Source: Holzapfeliella floricola DSM 23037 = JCM 16512 (GTDB lineage: Bacteria > Bacillota > Bacilli > Lactobacillales > Lactobacillaceae). Taken from it: DNA of 64,000 nucleotides. The DNA is taken from the NCBI RefSeq assembly GCF_001436605.1, contig NZ_AYZL01000020.1, positions 186,001-250,000 of the forward strand, in the 5' to 3' direction. The notes beneath the pieces are model-generated. The model saw nothing but the letters and a program-made list of their open reading frames with translations. It was not told the origin of the DNA and ran no database searches. Of the stretch, positions 53,070-62,837 are shown piece by piece. Every line of letters starts with the position of its first letter. Positions within the stretch are counted from its first letter, which is position 1. A program made the translations under genes and the position numbers.

Positions 53070-53440
53070 TCCTATGTAAATTTCTATAAGCCACGTTCTG
53101 TTCCAGTATTTCTAGGAAAAATACCTTCAGCAATCATCTATCTGTATTTCTACCTTCATTTTTAGTTCATTTACTTAAATGAAGCGCCCCTACCAATGTT
53201 TGGGTTGCTCGCTCGCGGGGTTTACCTCGTTCCACCAATAAAGTTTCCAATATTGCTACGTCACTGTGGCACTTTCAAGCTAGTCATGCATAGTCAAAGA
53301 CCTTAGCACTTTAACTGCCGTAACTTCAAAAGAAGTCCCAGGGCTTATTGGGCCAAGCACGAACACTACAGGCATCTCAGCCTGTGCGGGCGTGGACTTT
53401 CCTCAGCAATCATAAAGATTACCGCGATTGCTCAAAACCT
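53070..53440 (-). ncRNA. rnpB: RNase P RNA, Bacillus type B
   Basis: The catalytic RNA that matures tRNA 5' ends. On the minus strand it shows the universal 5' signature GAGGAAAGTCC, the GGTAAACCCC and CGAGCGAGCAACCCAAA core, GGTAGGGGC, and the 3' GAACAGAACGTGGCTTA. Total length near 370 bases fits type B. It lies between gpsB and rlmL, the usual site. A -10-like TATGATA lies just upstream. End points are estimated to within about 10 bases. Confidence 0.95.
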
Positions 53441-53462
53441 ACATTTTATATCATACCATATT

Positions 53463-53837
53463 TTAGTATGGATTGTCAGAAAAACTGTGATTTTCTTGAC
53501 TTTGTTGCTGTTGTAATTGGTAAACTTGGCTTTCCAATTTACTTAAACGTTTCAAAATATCAAAATTCGTTGAAGCTGGTGTTTCAAGTCCGTCACTATA
53601 ATTACTGTCATGATTTTGTGATTCTAACTCTTCTTTTTTGGTTTGAAGTTGATCAATTTTTTGTGCCAGTGCATCGATTTTTTGGTTATAAACTTGATAG
53701 TCTTCAATAATTTTATCTAAGAAATCATTAACTTCATCACTATCATAACCTTTTCTAGCTTGACTGAATTGTTTTTCTAAAATGTCATATACTGAGAATT
53801 GAACGCCTTCATAACGTGCTTTATTTTTATCTTCCAC
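53463..53837 (-). CDS. gpsB: cell division protein GpsB
   Basis: DivIVA-like cytoplasmic protein that docks PBP1A and links elongation and division. The 124 residues start with the DivIVA-like membrane-binding domain (YDILEKQFSQARKGYDSDEV then NDFLDKIIEDY, about 18-48), followed by a coiled coil (to about 75), a low-complexity linker and a short C-terminal helix (LSKLESQVYQLQQQ). Its partner gene pbp1A is 1.2 kb away. Confidence 0.93.
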   Translation of the reverse strand: MEDKNKARYEGVQFSVYDILEKQFSQARKGYDSDEVNDFLDKIIEDYQVYNQKIDALAQKIDQLQTKKEELESQNHDSNYSDGLETPASTNFDILKRLSKLESQVYQLQQQQSQENHSFSDNPY

Positions 53838-53855
53838 AGTCTAACCTCCTATAAA

Positions 53856-54389
53856 TTAAGCTTGATCTGCTGCATCTTGTAAATCATAAAAATCAATTAA
53901 TTCAAGTTCATAAGCATGATAATTTTGATGATTTTTGACTGCTTCATAATCATAGCTTGGTTTTCCTGGATACTCAGGGTCATAGACTAACAACGCCTTA
54001 TCAGTATGTTTTAAAACAAATTGTTGATAAGCTTTCAGTTGATAAGGCCCTTGATACTTATTATTGGTTGTTACCTTACAAAAATCAACCCTATTTTTTA
54101 AATTTGAAAGTACTTGCTGGTTTTTTTCATGCCATCTTGATCCAAACCCTTCATATGGTAAAAGCATGGCAGTTTTGATATTATAATCTTCCTTTAGCTC
54201 TAAGGAAGCAGATAATGCAAGTTGCTCTATTCCTAATTGTCCTCCTGTAATAACCCAGACTAATTCATTATTTTCTGCTAGATTAATTAGTCGTTGTTTG
54301 ATAACATTTTTGATAATCTTAGATTTTGGATCATCATCTTTAAAAATATTGAGCTCGAACCCTCTATATCCTGTTAGCCAAATTCTCAT
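53856..54389 (-). CDS. ypsA: YpsA / DUF1273 family protein
   Basis: The 177-residue protein (MRIWLTGYRGFELNIF) is of the SLOG-like YpsA family, with GYRGFEL near 7-13 and the VITGGQLGIEQLA loop near 50 for nucleotide binding, and YPGKPSYDYEAV late. The ATG at 54389 is used because GGAGG lies five bases upstream. YpsA affects cell division in Firmicutes, in line with its place beside gpsB. Confidence 0.88.
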   Translation of the reverse strand: MRIWLTGYRGFELNIFKDDDPKSKIIKNVIKQRLINLAENNELVWVITGGQLGIEQLALSASLELKEDYNIKTAMLLPYEGFGSRWHEKNQQVLSNLKNRVDFCKVTTNNKYQGPYQLKAYQQFVLKHTDKALLVYDPEYPGKPSYDYEAVKNHQNYHAYELELIDFYDLQDAADQA

Positions 54390-54463
54390 TTTGTCCTCCA
54401 CTATTTGTAATTTTTAAATTTGTTTATTTATTGATATAATGCAATAAGGAGCGTGATACAACT

Positions 54464-55075
54464 ATGATCAACTACCCCAATGGTGGCGGTGGCCCCTCTT
54501 CGTTTTCTAAAGACAGTAGCACGGCCAATGCTTTTTCGTTTTCAAAACGTGGCATGTCTTTAGAACAAGAGATTAATGACAGCAACGATCACTATCTTCA
54601 TAAGGGAATCGCTGTGATTCACAAAAAACCCACGCCTATTCAAATAGTCAATGTTGACTATCCAAAGCGTAGTCGAGCAGTGATTAAAGAAGCCTACTTC
54701 AGACAAGCTTCTACTACTGATTATAATGGTGTTTATAACGGGTATTATGTTGATTTTGAGGCTAAAGAAACACGAAACAAGACCTCTTTTCCCCTCAAAA
54801 ATTTTCATCAACATCAAATTACGCATTTTGAGAATTGTTTATCTCAAAAAGGTATTTGTTTTGTGATTATTAAGTTTACCAGTTTAAATCGATACTTCTC
54901 TTACCCTGCTTCAAGATTAATTAAGCATTGGCGCAACCAAGAAGACAGTCGTAAATCTATTAAATTAAATGAAATCATAGACTACGGCATCGAATTTTAT
55001 CCTGGATTTCGGCCAACACTACCTTATTTGGAAACTATTAATAATTTAATACAGAGGATTGAATATGACAAATAA
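54464..55075 (+). CDS. recU: Holliday junction resolvase RecU
   Basis: The 203-residue enzyme cuts Holliday junctions in recombination. It shows RGMSLEQEINDSN near 30, YYVDFEAKETRNKTSFPL with the catalytic Asp/Glu/Lys (about 100-117), and the FHQHQITHF segment. The start follows AAGGAGCG. It overlaps pbp1A by 11 bases, the classical recU-ponA pair. Confidence 0.95.
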   Translation: MINYPNGGGGPSSFSKDSSTANAFSFSKRGMSLEQEINDSNDHYLHKGIAVIHKKPTPIQIVNVDYPKRSRAVIKEAYFRQASTTDYNGVYNGYYVDFEAKETRNKTSFPLKNFHQHQITHFENCLSQKGICFVIIKFTSLNRYFSYPASRLIKHWRNQEDSRKSIKLNEIIDYGIEFYPGFRPTLPYLETINNLIQRIEYDK

Positions 55076-57305
55076 TAAAGAATTGAAACGTAAGCGCGCA
55101 CCTCAACAAACTCCTAAAAAAGCGAAAAAGAAATCTCGCTTATGGGTTAGAATTACAAAATGGTTCTTGATGATTGTAACGTTTTTCTTGGTTTGTGGTA
55201 TCGGTTTATTTGCCTTTTATGCAAAAGATGCACCAGCCATTACACAAGACAAACTTCAATCTGGTGGATCAACACAAATTTATGACAAAAATGGAACTTT
55301 TGTTAGAAGCATTGGCACTCAAGAACGAGATTACGTTACTAACGAGAATATTCCTCAAATAATGAAAGATGCTATTGTATCAATTGAAGATAGAAGGTTC
55401 TATCAACAATCATTAGGAATTGATCCAATTCGTATAATCACTAGTGCATTAGGAAACATTAAAAGTGGTAGTGCTGCATCTGGTGGTAGTACTATCACAC
55501 AACAGTTGGTCAAATTAACATCATTTTCAACTAGTTCAGATCAACGAACACTTCGTCGTAAAGCTCAAGAAGCATGGTTAGCTATGCAAGTAGAACGAGA
55601 ATATTCTAAAGACCAAATTCTAGAGTTTTATCTTAACAAAGTTTATATGAACTACGGTAATTATGGTGTTGGTACTGGTGCCAAATATTACTATGGTAAA
55701 GAATTAAAGCAACTTAGTTTGCCACAAATTGCTTTAATGGCAGCTATGCCGAATGCCCCTACTAATTATGATCCTTATGTTTATCCTGATAATGCTTTAA
55801 AACGCCGCAATTTGGTTTTAAGTGAAATGCTTGAAAACCAAAAAATTACGCAAGATCAATATCAACAAGCTATTAACACACCAATTACAGATGGACTAGT
55901 TGACCAAAACAGTCATAAAACACAAGATTCCAATAATGCCATTACAGATGCTTATATTAAAGAAGCTCTAACAGAAGCACAAAAGTTAAATTATAATCCC
56001 TACCAAGACAACTTAAAAATCACTTTGAATATGGATTACGATGCTCAAAAGAGACTTTATAATTTAGCTAATAATGGTGCAGTTTCATTTAGTAACTCTG
56101 GTTCAAGTAAAGGACTTCTACAAGTCGGTGCAACAGTTGTTGATCCTAATACAGGTGGAATCGTAGCAATGATTGGTGGCCGTAACCAAGATAATGTCCA
56201 ATTCGGTTACAACAGAGCCGTTCAACAAACACGTAGCACTGGTTCTACCATTAAGCCTTTACTGGATTATGCACCGGCAATTGAGTATCTTAACTGGTCC
56301 ACATCTAAATACTTAGACGATAGTAAATATATTTATCCTGGAACAAATGTTCAACTTTATGATTGGGATATGCAATATATGGGACTAATTAGTATGAAGA
56401 CAGCTCTTGTTCAATCTCGTAATGTCCCTGCTGTTAAAACACTTCAAGAGGTTGGTATTTCAAAAGCTAGTGACTTTGTTAAAGCAATGGGAATAGATAT
56501 TGATAAAAATTCTGGTCTTTCTGTCGGTATTGGTGCAGACATTTCATCTCTCCAACTAGCAGCTGGCTATGCTACATTTGCGAATGGCGGAACTTATTAT
56601 CAACCAACTTACATTCAAAAAGTTGAATCAGCTGATGGTAATGTTGAGACGTATAATAGTACTGGTGTTCGTGTCATGAAAGAATCAACTGCTTACATGA
56701 TTACCGATATGTTAAAAGGTGTTATTCAACCCGGACAATTCGGATCAAGCGCCTACATTTCTGGCTTATCTCAAGCAGGTAAAACTGGTACGGTTCAGTA
56801 TTCTCCAGAAGAGCTAGCTAAATATCCAAACTACGCTTCAACACCAAAAGATTCATGGTTTTCAGGTTATAGTAAAAATTATGTTATGAGTATTTGGACA
56901 GGATATGACAACATCGGCGACGGTACAATACGAGGTACTGAAAGCAATTCTGCTCAGTTACTTTATCGCAATATGATGCAATATCTTAGTCAAGATGTTT
57001 CCAACTCAGATTGGAAACAGCCTAGTTCCGTGGAACGTGTTGGGACAGGTCTACATGTTAAAGGATATGCACCACAAGTAACAGAGACTCCGTCTGTAAG
57101 TTCTTCATCTACTAGACAGTCATCATCGCAATCAAGTTCTTTTGAATCTTCTGAAAGTTCAAGAAATGATCGCTCATCTTCAAGCAGCAGTCATGCTACT
57201 AATGATGATAATCAAAATACGGATGTCACTTCTCCACAATCACGTGAGGAAGAAAAACCTGATAATAATAACCGAAATGATAATCAAAATAATACAGGTG
57301 AGTAA
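55065..57305 (+). CDS. pbp1A: class A penicillin-binding protein 1A
   Basis: Bifunctional peptidoglycan glycosyltransferase and transpeptidase. The 746-residue protein has a basic cytoplasmic tail, a membrane span (about 32-52), the GT51 domain with IEDRRFYQQSLGIDP, GGSTITQQLVKL and the KVYMNYGNYGVGTGAKYYYG region, and the transpeptidase with STIK (Ser nucleophile), SRN and KTGT. A long Ser-rich then Asn-rich disordered tail (about 680-746) lies outside. The ATG at 55065 follows AGAGG by 7 bases. Confidence 0.95.
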   Translation: MTNNKELKRKRAPQQTPKKAKKKSRLWVRITKWFLMIVTFFLVCGIGLFAFYAKDAPAITQDKLQSGGSTQIYDKNGTFVRSIGTQERDYVTNENIPQIMKDAIVSIEDRRFYQQSLGIDPIRIITSALGNIKSGSAASGGSTITQQLVKLTSFSTSSDQRTLRRKAQEAWLAMQVEREYSKDQILEFYLNKVYMNYGNYGVGTGAKYYYGKELKQLSLPQIALMAAMPNAPTNYDPYVYPDNALKRRNLVLSEMLENQKITQDQYQQAINTPITDGLVDQNSHKTQDSNNAITDAYIKEALTEAQKLNYNPYQDNLKITLNMDYDAQKRLYNLANNGAVSFSNSGSSKGLLQVGATVVDPNTGGIVAMIGGRNQDNVQFGYNRAVQQTRSTGSTIKPLLDYAPAIEYLNWSTSKYLDDSKYIYPGTNVQLYDWDMQYMGLISMKTALVQSRNVPAVKTLQEVGISKASDFVKAMGIDIDKNSGLSVGIGADISSLQLAAGYATFANGGTYYQPTYIQKVESADGNVETYNSTGVRVMKESTAYMITDMLKGVIQPGQFGSSAYISGLSQAGKTGTVQYSPEELAKYPNYASTPKDSWFSGYSKNYVMSIWTGYDNIGDGTIRGTESNSAQLLYRNMMQYLSQDVSNSDWKQPSSVERVGTGLHVKGYAPQVTETPSVSSSSTRQSSSQSSSFESSESSRNDRSSSSSSHATNDDNQNTDVTSPQSREEEKPDNNNRNDNQNNTGE

Positions 57306-57343
57306 CAAAAAAGCCATAGAGAATTTTCTCTATGGCTTTTTAT
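57306..57343. terminator. bidirectional terminator between pbp1A and nth
   Basis: AAAAAAGCCATAGAGAA / TTCTCTATGGCTTTTTA perfect stem lying across the convergent gene ends. Confidence 0.9.
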
Positions 57344-57959
57344 TATCTAAAAATGGATAAGGATCTAAGTCTTTATATTTTGCTGGGAGATTGTTTCGAC
57401 CAAATGTTATTAAGGCTAAATGCATCGCTATCCAGTCTGTTTGAGGCACTATTTTTTCTAAGTATTCCTCTACTTGCAGTGGCGTAGCTTTTTTAGACAC
57501 CATTTTAAATTGCTTAGCAATTCTTTCAACATGTGTATCAACAGCTATGGCTGGTACTTGATAAATTTCAGCCAAAAAAACATTAGCTGTTTTAATCCCT
57601 ATTCCTGGCAGTTTTAGCAATTCTTTTTTTGTCTTGGGTACTTGTCCATCAAACTGATCTAAAAGCATATGTGACAAATTATAAATGTTTTTCGCTTTAT
57701 TGTGATAGAGTCCTAAACGTTTAATTTTATTTTCAATATCAGCTACCGTTAAATGTTTAATATCAGCTGGTTCTTTTAGTATTGAAAATAAGTCAGGACC
57801 TACTTTATTAACAGCTTTATCAGTTGTTTGTGCGCTTAACATCACAGCTATTAAGAACTCAAAAGGACTGTGATAATCTAGGGATGCTTTTTGATCAGGG
57901 TATGTAGCTAATATTTTATTTAAAACCATTTTGGCTTTTTTTTGACTTAAATATGCCAT
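57330..57959 (-). CDS. nth: endonuclease III without iron-sulphur cluster
   Basis: DNA glycosylase/AP lyase for oxidised pyrimidines. The 209-residue protein has the helix-hairpin-helix LKLPGIGIKTANVFLAE with catalytic Lys123 and the VDTHVERI segment with Asp141. The usual C-terminal Cys-x6-Cys-x2-Cys-x5-Cys cluster is absent: the end reads HLALITFGRNNLPAKYKDLD and YPFLDNKKP with no Cys at all. The protein is otherwise complete, so it looks like a naturally clusterless form, not a truncation. Confidence 0.9.
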   Translation of the reverse strand: MAYLSQKKAKMVLNKILATYPDQKASLDYHSPFEFLIAVMLSAQTTDKAVNKVGPDLFSILKEPADIKHLTVADIENKIKRLGLYHNKAKNIYNLSHMLLDQFDGQVPKTKKELLKLPGIGIKTANVFLAEIYQVPAIAVDTHVERIAKQFKMVSKKATPLQVEEYLEKIVPQTDWIAMHLALITFGRNNLPAKYKDLDPYPFLDNKKP

Positions 57960-57988
57960 TGGTAAATGACTTCCTTTTTTCCTTCAGT

Positions 57989-58753
57989 TTATTGTGCTTG
58001 TTTGTACCACACATAAGCACCATATAACGAATTAATCAACATGACAATTTGCAGTACTAGCATACTGACAGTCGAAGAAGAATCTGTTTGTGATAGTTGA
58101 ATTGACCAAATAACAACATTCAATGCATTAATGATAATCCAAACAATCCATTGAGACTTATAACCATATGTCATTAATAATTGTGCAACAAGTGCTAGTG
58201 GTAGTAATGCTGCATCTAGCCAAACTTGATTTCCACCTAATTGATAAGATGTGTAAACAATAAACAAATAAACGACAATTGTGACAACAGTCATGATTGC
58301 TGCCATTGTTTTGTTAATAGACTTTGATTCCACAAAATCACTATGACGTTGGCTTTTTGACTTTTGCCATTCAATGATTCCAATAAATTGCATCACAAAA
58401 TAGTAAAGTTGACTTGCAATATCACCAAATAATCGATTCTCAAAAGCGATTATTAACCATACCAAGGCAGCTAAAATCCCCCATATATAGTTCGTAATAA
58501 ATCCTCTATCAATCAAAATCAGGTTAAGCGCTGTAGCAATAGAACAAACTAACGTAATAATTCCCATTGTTGTTCCTAACCCACCGCTTAGGACTGATGA
58601 TAAAATCGTTGCCAAAAGCATCAAAGCTAGTAAGCCATATTCTTTAGTAGTTAAGGCCCCTAGTTCCTTTAGATTGTCTTTTATTGAAAATACTGTTTGG
58701 GATCCTTCTTTTAAGTAGGTTATTTGCTGATGAAACCATTGTTTATTTTTCAT
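57989..58753 (-). CDS. pnuC: nicotinamide riboside transporter PnuC-like
   Basis: The 254-residue membrane protein has about seven spans and PnuC features: FVMQFIGIIEWQKSK near 120-134 and the late LVLQIVMLINSLYGAYVWYK. PnuC takes up vitamin B3 ribosides for NAD synthesis. It is 29 bases upstream of nth in the same direction. No NAD riboswitch was recognised in the 105-base gap before it. Confidence 0.85.
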   Translation of the reverse strand: MKNKQWFHQQITYLKEGSQTVFSIKDNLKELGALTTKEYGLLALMLLATILSSVLSGGLGTTMGIITLVCSIATALNLILIDRGFITNYIWGILAALVWLIIAFENRLFGDIASQLYYFVMQFIGIIEWQKSKSQRHSDFVESKSINKTMAAIMTVVTIVVYLFIVYTSYQLGGNQVWLDAALLPLALVAQLLMTYGYKSQWIVWIIINALNVVIWSIQLSQTDSSSTVSMLVLQIVMLINSLYGAYVWYKQAQ

Positions 58754-58858
58754 AGTAAGCTCCTCATTTTGTTTTTATAAATACAATAAATAGGTTTTCA
58801 AAATCATTTTACTTATTATTAAAACATAAATCGATTGTTTTTGGATATTTCACTGATT

Positions 58859-59500
58859 TTAAAATTTTTGTTGATATTGTTTAACTTGCTGTGGTGTTTT
58901 TAAATTCATTTTTTGCCAATTTAACAGAATTTTATCGATATATTTGAAATTATATACTTGTGCCAAAACAGATTCTCTCAGTGCCAAAATAACAATTTCT
59001 TCATTATACCCATCTTCTATCAGCCAAGACTGAATCATTTCACGCTCAATTGGAGATAACAAGCGACCAAACTCTATTTCGAATTGTCTCATAACATATG
59101 ACAGTCCATCTTGGTGATCAGACTCAACCAATACTTCTTCGGTTTCAGACTTGCTTTCACAAATATAATTATCCATATAATCAATTAGCTTTTCATACAA
59201 ATTATCCATCCGATATTGCGTTTCAATTTTATTAATTTTGTCTGTTGTTTGGATAATTTCAATTAGTTCTTTATTAATTAAGCTTTGAAGTACTTGACCT
59301 ATGTCATGGGCACTTAAATTAGTATGTTGACTAATCTCATTATTGCTTGGAAAAAAGTCGCCATTTTGTCGATATTTTTCAAGCTGCAAAAGTACAATCA
59401 ATTCTAAATCACTAATGTTAATTTTAGTATAATAATTTAATAGCGCCTGACTTATTGAACTAAATCCTTGCTGATATAATAATAAACTTTTGTTTTCCAT
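58859..59500 (-). CDS. dnaD: replication initiation protein DnaD
   Basis: Primosome protein for loading the replicative helicase. The 213-residue protein has an N-terminal winged-helix DDBH1 domain (LELIVLLQLEKYRQNGDFFPS-like, about 33-53, then LSAHDIGQVLQSLINKELIE) and the DDBH2 domain with FEIEFGRLLSPIEREMIQSW and the YNFKYIDKILLNW end (about 195). Position between nth and ypmB is conserved, but aspB and asnS, present in Bacillus, are missing here. Confidence 0.9.
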   Translation of the reverse strand: MENKSLLLYQQGFSSISQALLNYYTKINISDLELIVLLQLEKYRQNGDFFPSNNEISQHTNLSAHDIGQVLQSLINKELIEIIQTTDKINKIETQYRMDNLYEKLIDYMDNYICESKSETEEVLVESDHQDGLSYVMRQFEIEFGRLLSPIEREMIQSWLIEDGYNEEIVILALRESVLAQVYNFKYIDKILLNWQKMNLKTPQQVKQYQQKF

Positions 59501-59521
59501 AACGTAATCTCCCTATTCAAT

Positions 59522-59546
59522 TAAAAAACCGAATCCATTAGGATTC
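59522..59546 (-). terminator. terminator after ypmB (leftward)
   Basis: GAATCC / GGATTC hairpin with a TAAT loop and a T run on the minus strand, between ypmB and dnaD. Confidence 0.75.
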
Positions 59547-59551
59547 AGCTT

Positions 59552-60025
59552 CTAAATATTGTCAATATAACTTACTTCTCCACCATCATTGAAAGAATAC
59601 AATACATATCCCCATAAATTATCATTATTTTTAAATGTTATCTCCCAAGTAGGTTGGTCATGATACCAACCTAAATTAACTTTTTCGATAATTCTATTCG
59701 GATGATTGGCTCTAAAAGTATTGGTAATCTCTTCTTTTGATTTTCCTTCGTCATTTTTATACAAATGTGCCGCTTTCTCATCTGGCAAGTAAATCATGTA
59801 ATAATTTTCTTGCTTATCATCTTTCCCACTTACAGCTAATGACTTAACGTCTCTAGATAATTGATAGTAATCATCAATTGTTTTGATAGGTGTTTTTTCA
59901 TAAACAATATCGGCTACTTGAGTTCTTTCTATACGATTAATATGTGTGGCTGAAATATAAATCAAAGCAACACCTACTGTTATAAAGACGAAAAAACCCA
60001 CACAGATTGCTATTATCTTTTTCAT
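59552..60025 (-). CDS. YpmB-like membrane-anchored protein (DUF5590)
   Basis: The 157-residue protein has an N-terminal anchor (IIAICVGFFVFITVGVALIY) and an outer domain like YpmB: tandem cystatin-like halves with YYMIYLPDEKAAHLY and a NPNRIIEKVNLGWYHDQPTW-like stretch. It overlaps dinG by 4 bases, as in Bacillus. Role unknown. Confidence 0.85.
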   Translation of the reverse strand: MKKIIAICVGFFVFITVGVALIYISATHINRIERTQVADIVYEKTPIKTIDDYYQLSRDVKSLAVSGKDDKQENYYMIYLPDEKAAHLYKNDEGKSKEEITNTFRANHPNRIIEKVNLGWYHDQPTWEITFKNNDNLWGYVLYSFNDGGEVSYIDNI

Positions 60026-62823
60026 TGTTTCCCTCTATTGCTTGTTTGTTTTAAATAGTTCACTAACTGACTATTATCTAAAAACTTGATAGGTAGTTTA
60101 TGCAAACTTTTTTGAAATAGTGTGGCATAAGGAGACTCATAAAAACGAGGGTCTAATACAACAAAAACACCTTTACTATTTTCTTTTCGGGCTAACCGGC
60201 CAAATCCTTGTTGAAATCTAATCAAAGCTCTAGGTAGAGTATCTTCTTTAAAAGGGTTAGTTAAATTATTTTGACGTAATTTAACATCAGCACGATCTGG
60301 TGATTCAAATGGTAGCTGTGTCACAATCACCATGTCATGTTGTACCTTTTTGAAATCGACACCTTCCCAGTAACTATTAGCACCGAGCAAAATTGATTTA
60401 GTTGCAATAGTATAACGTTTAGATATTTTTTCATTAGAGCCTGTGACGCCTTGAGCTAATACCTCATACTCACTTAGTCTTTCATCATTTAGTATGTGAT
60501 AATAAACGTCTTTAATATTATCTAAATTAGTAAACAACAACAAAATATGATGGCTATCACTTGCTGAAATAATGTCTGGGATAAGTTCACTAATATTTTC
60601 TAAGTATTGATCATCATTTGGATTTTTAATACCATTCAGATCGTTTACACCAACAATTTTAACATTATCTCGGTAACGTCCTGTTGCTTTTGCTACATAT
60701 GTTTGAACATCTTGTTTTTGATAACCTAATGAACTCAAAGTATAACTAAAGTCATCTTGTTGTTTGAGCGTTGCACTGATGAATAAGGGACGACTAAAGC
60801 TTTTTAAGATGTCTTGGATTGGTTCTATGGGGTCAATTAACAGCCAACGTAAATTAACAGCTAAGGGATTGTCTACTTTGGAGCTTTGTAAAACAAATCC
60901 TAAATCATTTAAATCTTTTTCTTTGTTAATTTCTCCATTTAAGCTATAACACTTTTGTAAATAAGTTTCGATAACAATCACTAGCTTATTAAGTTCATCA
61001 ATTGCTTCACACTCATTTTTGAGCAAACGATAACGTTGTTGAGCCAGTTGTGTTTTTAGCGTCAGTGTCTTTCTTCTTACGGTTTCAAGTTGTCCTTGAA
61101 GTCTGGTCAAGTAACTTTGTGCAATTATTTTATCTTGAAATAATTCATTACCGTTAACGGCAAAATCTGTTTGCTTTAAGCTTCGATAAATTGGAACGCC
61201 TGCCGTTTTAATTCCTTGATACAAGAAACGTTGGAATTCATTGATAACTTTAATCAATTTTTCAAGAGATGCATGAGTTTGGTTAATTTCCTTAGACATA
61301 AACAAGTCTTGCTTAAATCCATTAAGTAGCCCTATTTGTTGATTGGTTAGTAGAGATTGCATATGTGATAATTGTCCCCACAAACTTTCAAACTGAAAAC
61401 CATCAGATAAAGAGTGCGTCGTATTTTCAGCAAATCGGTGTGCTTCATCCACAACAAGTAGTGGCGTTTGTCCCCAAATCATATCATTAGCATGATTAAC
61501 TAAATAAGCATGATTAGTTATTAAGATGTCAGCTTGCTCTTGACGCTCACGGGACAAATTAAAGAAGTCATAATCACTAAATGTAGTTGCATTACGCGCA
61601 TCACCAGGATGACGAATAACATTAAACAATAGATCTTGATAATTAGTTAATTGTAACTCACTCAAATCCCCTGTATCTGTTTGTAAAAGCCAGACCAAAA
61701 TTTTCAGTTGTAGAGTCAATGTGTAATTTGTCTGATTATCTTTTGACAGTGTTTGATAGAACGCATCAAGATCTAGATAATAGTGGGAGCTTTTTACGAT
61801 TTCTGCTTTAAACTTAGTTTTTAAAATCCGATTAAGTTGTGGGACTTCTGTCTGGACAATTTGATTTTGTAAGATGGTTGTTGGTGTTGCGACAACTAAT
61901 TTTTGCATAGGTAATAACTGGTGAACATAGCTAAATAAATAAGCAAACGTTTTACCACTACCATTAGGAGCTTCCACAAATAGTGGTTTATGTCTGTTTT
62001 TTATCTGTAAAAAGTCATGGATGCGATTCATCATATTAACTTGAGAACGCCTAAATCTAATTTTACCTTTGAAAAGTGATTTTTTACAGCTATCATCAAT
62101 CGGATAGTCAGTTAAATCTGTACTTTCAGGAGTGACGTGATATTGCTTTTTAAGTACCAACTCTTTAATTTTAAAATACTGATTATCTAACGTTTGAGGC
62201 CGTCTTTTTTTGTAATTATAAATTGCTCTAAAAAAACCACCCGTTTCACGGGTTAAACCTTTTCCTAACTCAGACAATAATTTTAACGTCTCAAAAGGTA
62301 ACTGTCGCGCCTTTCGTTGAAGCTTCATCAATAGTTTAGCAGTTACAATAGCATCAGAATCCGCTTGGTGAGGGTTAGTATGTTTAATATTCAAACTCTT
62401 TGCGAGGTCATTGAGTTTAAAGCTTTCACAAGTTGGTAATAATATTTGTGACAATTCAACTGTATCAATTGCTTTGTTTGTGAGCGGCGAAATACCTGCT
62501 TTTTCTAATTCGTAATTCAAAAAAGGTAAATCAAAGTTAACATTATGTGCAACAAAAATAGTGCCTTTTAAAATTTTATATAGTTTTAATGCGATATCTT
62601 CAAACCTTGGTGCATCTTTGACATCACCATCGGTAATTCCTGTTAGTCTTGTAATTCGCTCTGGAATCTCACGACCAGGATTAATCAAAAAAGAATAAGT
62701 TTTGACAATCTTTTGTTTTTGAATAATCGCACAACCAAATTGGATAACGCGATCTTGAGCTTCACGATGCGTTCCTGTTGTCTCTAAATCAACAACAGCA
62801 TAAGTTGTGGCCTTTTTTGGCAT
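60022..62823 (-). CDS. dinG: DinG-family helicase with N-terminal DnaQ-like exonuclease
   Basis: The 933-residue protein has a DEDDh exonuclease domain (about 1-170: VVDLETTGTHRE, FVAHNVNFDLPFL, and HQADSDAIVT) and a superfamily 2 helicase part with Walker A EAPNGSGKT near 282, DEAH in LLVVDEAHRFAE near 455, and GSYWEGVDF-like ANSYWEGVDFK near 820. The four cysteines of the XPD/DinG iron-sulphur domain are not seen, as in Gram-positive DinG. A role in 3'-5' trimming of DNA or RNA is known for the family. Confidence 0.92.
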   Translation of the reverse strand: MPKKATTYAVVDLETTGTHREAQDRVIQFGCAIIQKQKIVKTYSFLINPGREIPERITRLTGITDGDVKDAPRFEDIALKLYKILKGTIFVAHNVNFDLPFLNYELEKAGISPLTNKAIDTVELSQILLPTCESFKLNDLAKSLNIKHTNPHQADSDAIVTAKLLMKLQRKARQLPFETLKLLSELGKGLTRETGGFFRAIYNYKKRRPQTLDNQYFKIKELVLKKQYHVTPESTDLTDYPIDDSCKKSLFKGKIRFRRSQVNMMNRIHDFLQIKNRHKPLFVEAPNGSGKTFAYLFSYVHQLLPMQKLVVATPTTILQNQIVQTEVPQLNRILKTKFKAEIVKSSHYYLDLDAFYQTLSKDNQTNYTLTLQLKILVWLLQTDTGDLSELQLTNYQDLLFNVIRHPGDARNATTFSDYDFFNLSRERQEQADILITNHAYLVNHANDMIWGQTPLLVVDEAHRFAENTTHSLSDGFQFESLWGQLSHMQSLLTNQQIGLLNGFKQDLFMSKEINQTHASLEKLIKVINEFQRFLYQGIKTAGVPIYRSLKQTDFAVNGNELFQDKIIAQSYLTRLQGQLETVRRKTLTLKTQLAQQRYRLLKNECEAIDELNKLVIVIETYLQKCYSLNGEINKEKDLNDLGFVLQSSKVDNPLAVNLRWLLIDPIEPIQDILKSFSRPLFISATLKQQDDFSYTLSSLGYQKQDVQTYVAKATGRYRDNVKIVGVNDLNGIKNPNDDQYLENISELIPDIISASDSHHILLLFTNLDNIKDVYYHILNDERLSEYEVLAQGVTGSNEKISKRYTIATKSILLGANSYWEGVDFKKVQHDMVIVTQLPFESPDRADVKLRQNNLTNPFKEDTLPRALIRFQQGFGRLARKENSKGVFVVLDPRFYESPYATLFQKSLHKLPIKFLDNSQLVNYLKQTSNRGKQ

Positions 62824-62837
62824 AATTGCATCCCCTT

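Noticed and set aside
53070..53710. Rightward reading frame of about 120 codons overlapping this region
   Set aside because: It is a shadow of the RNase P RNA and gpsB on the opposite strand, with no ribosome site.
58754..58858. NAD riboswitch before pnuC
   Set aside because: The 105-base leader shows no conserved motif that I could recognise.
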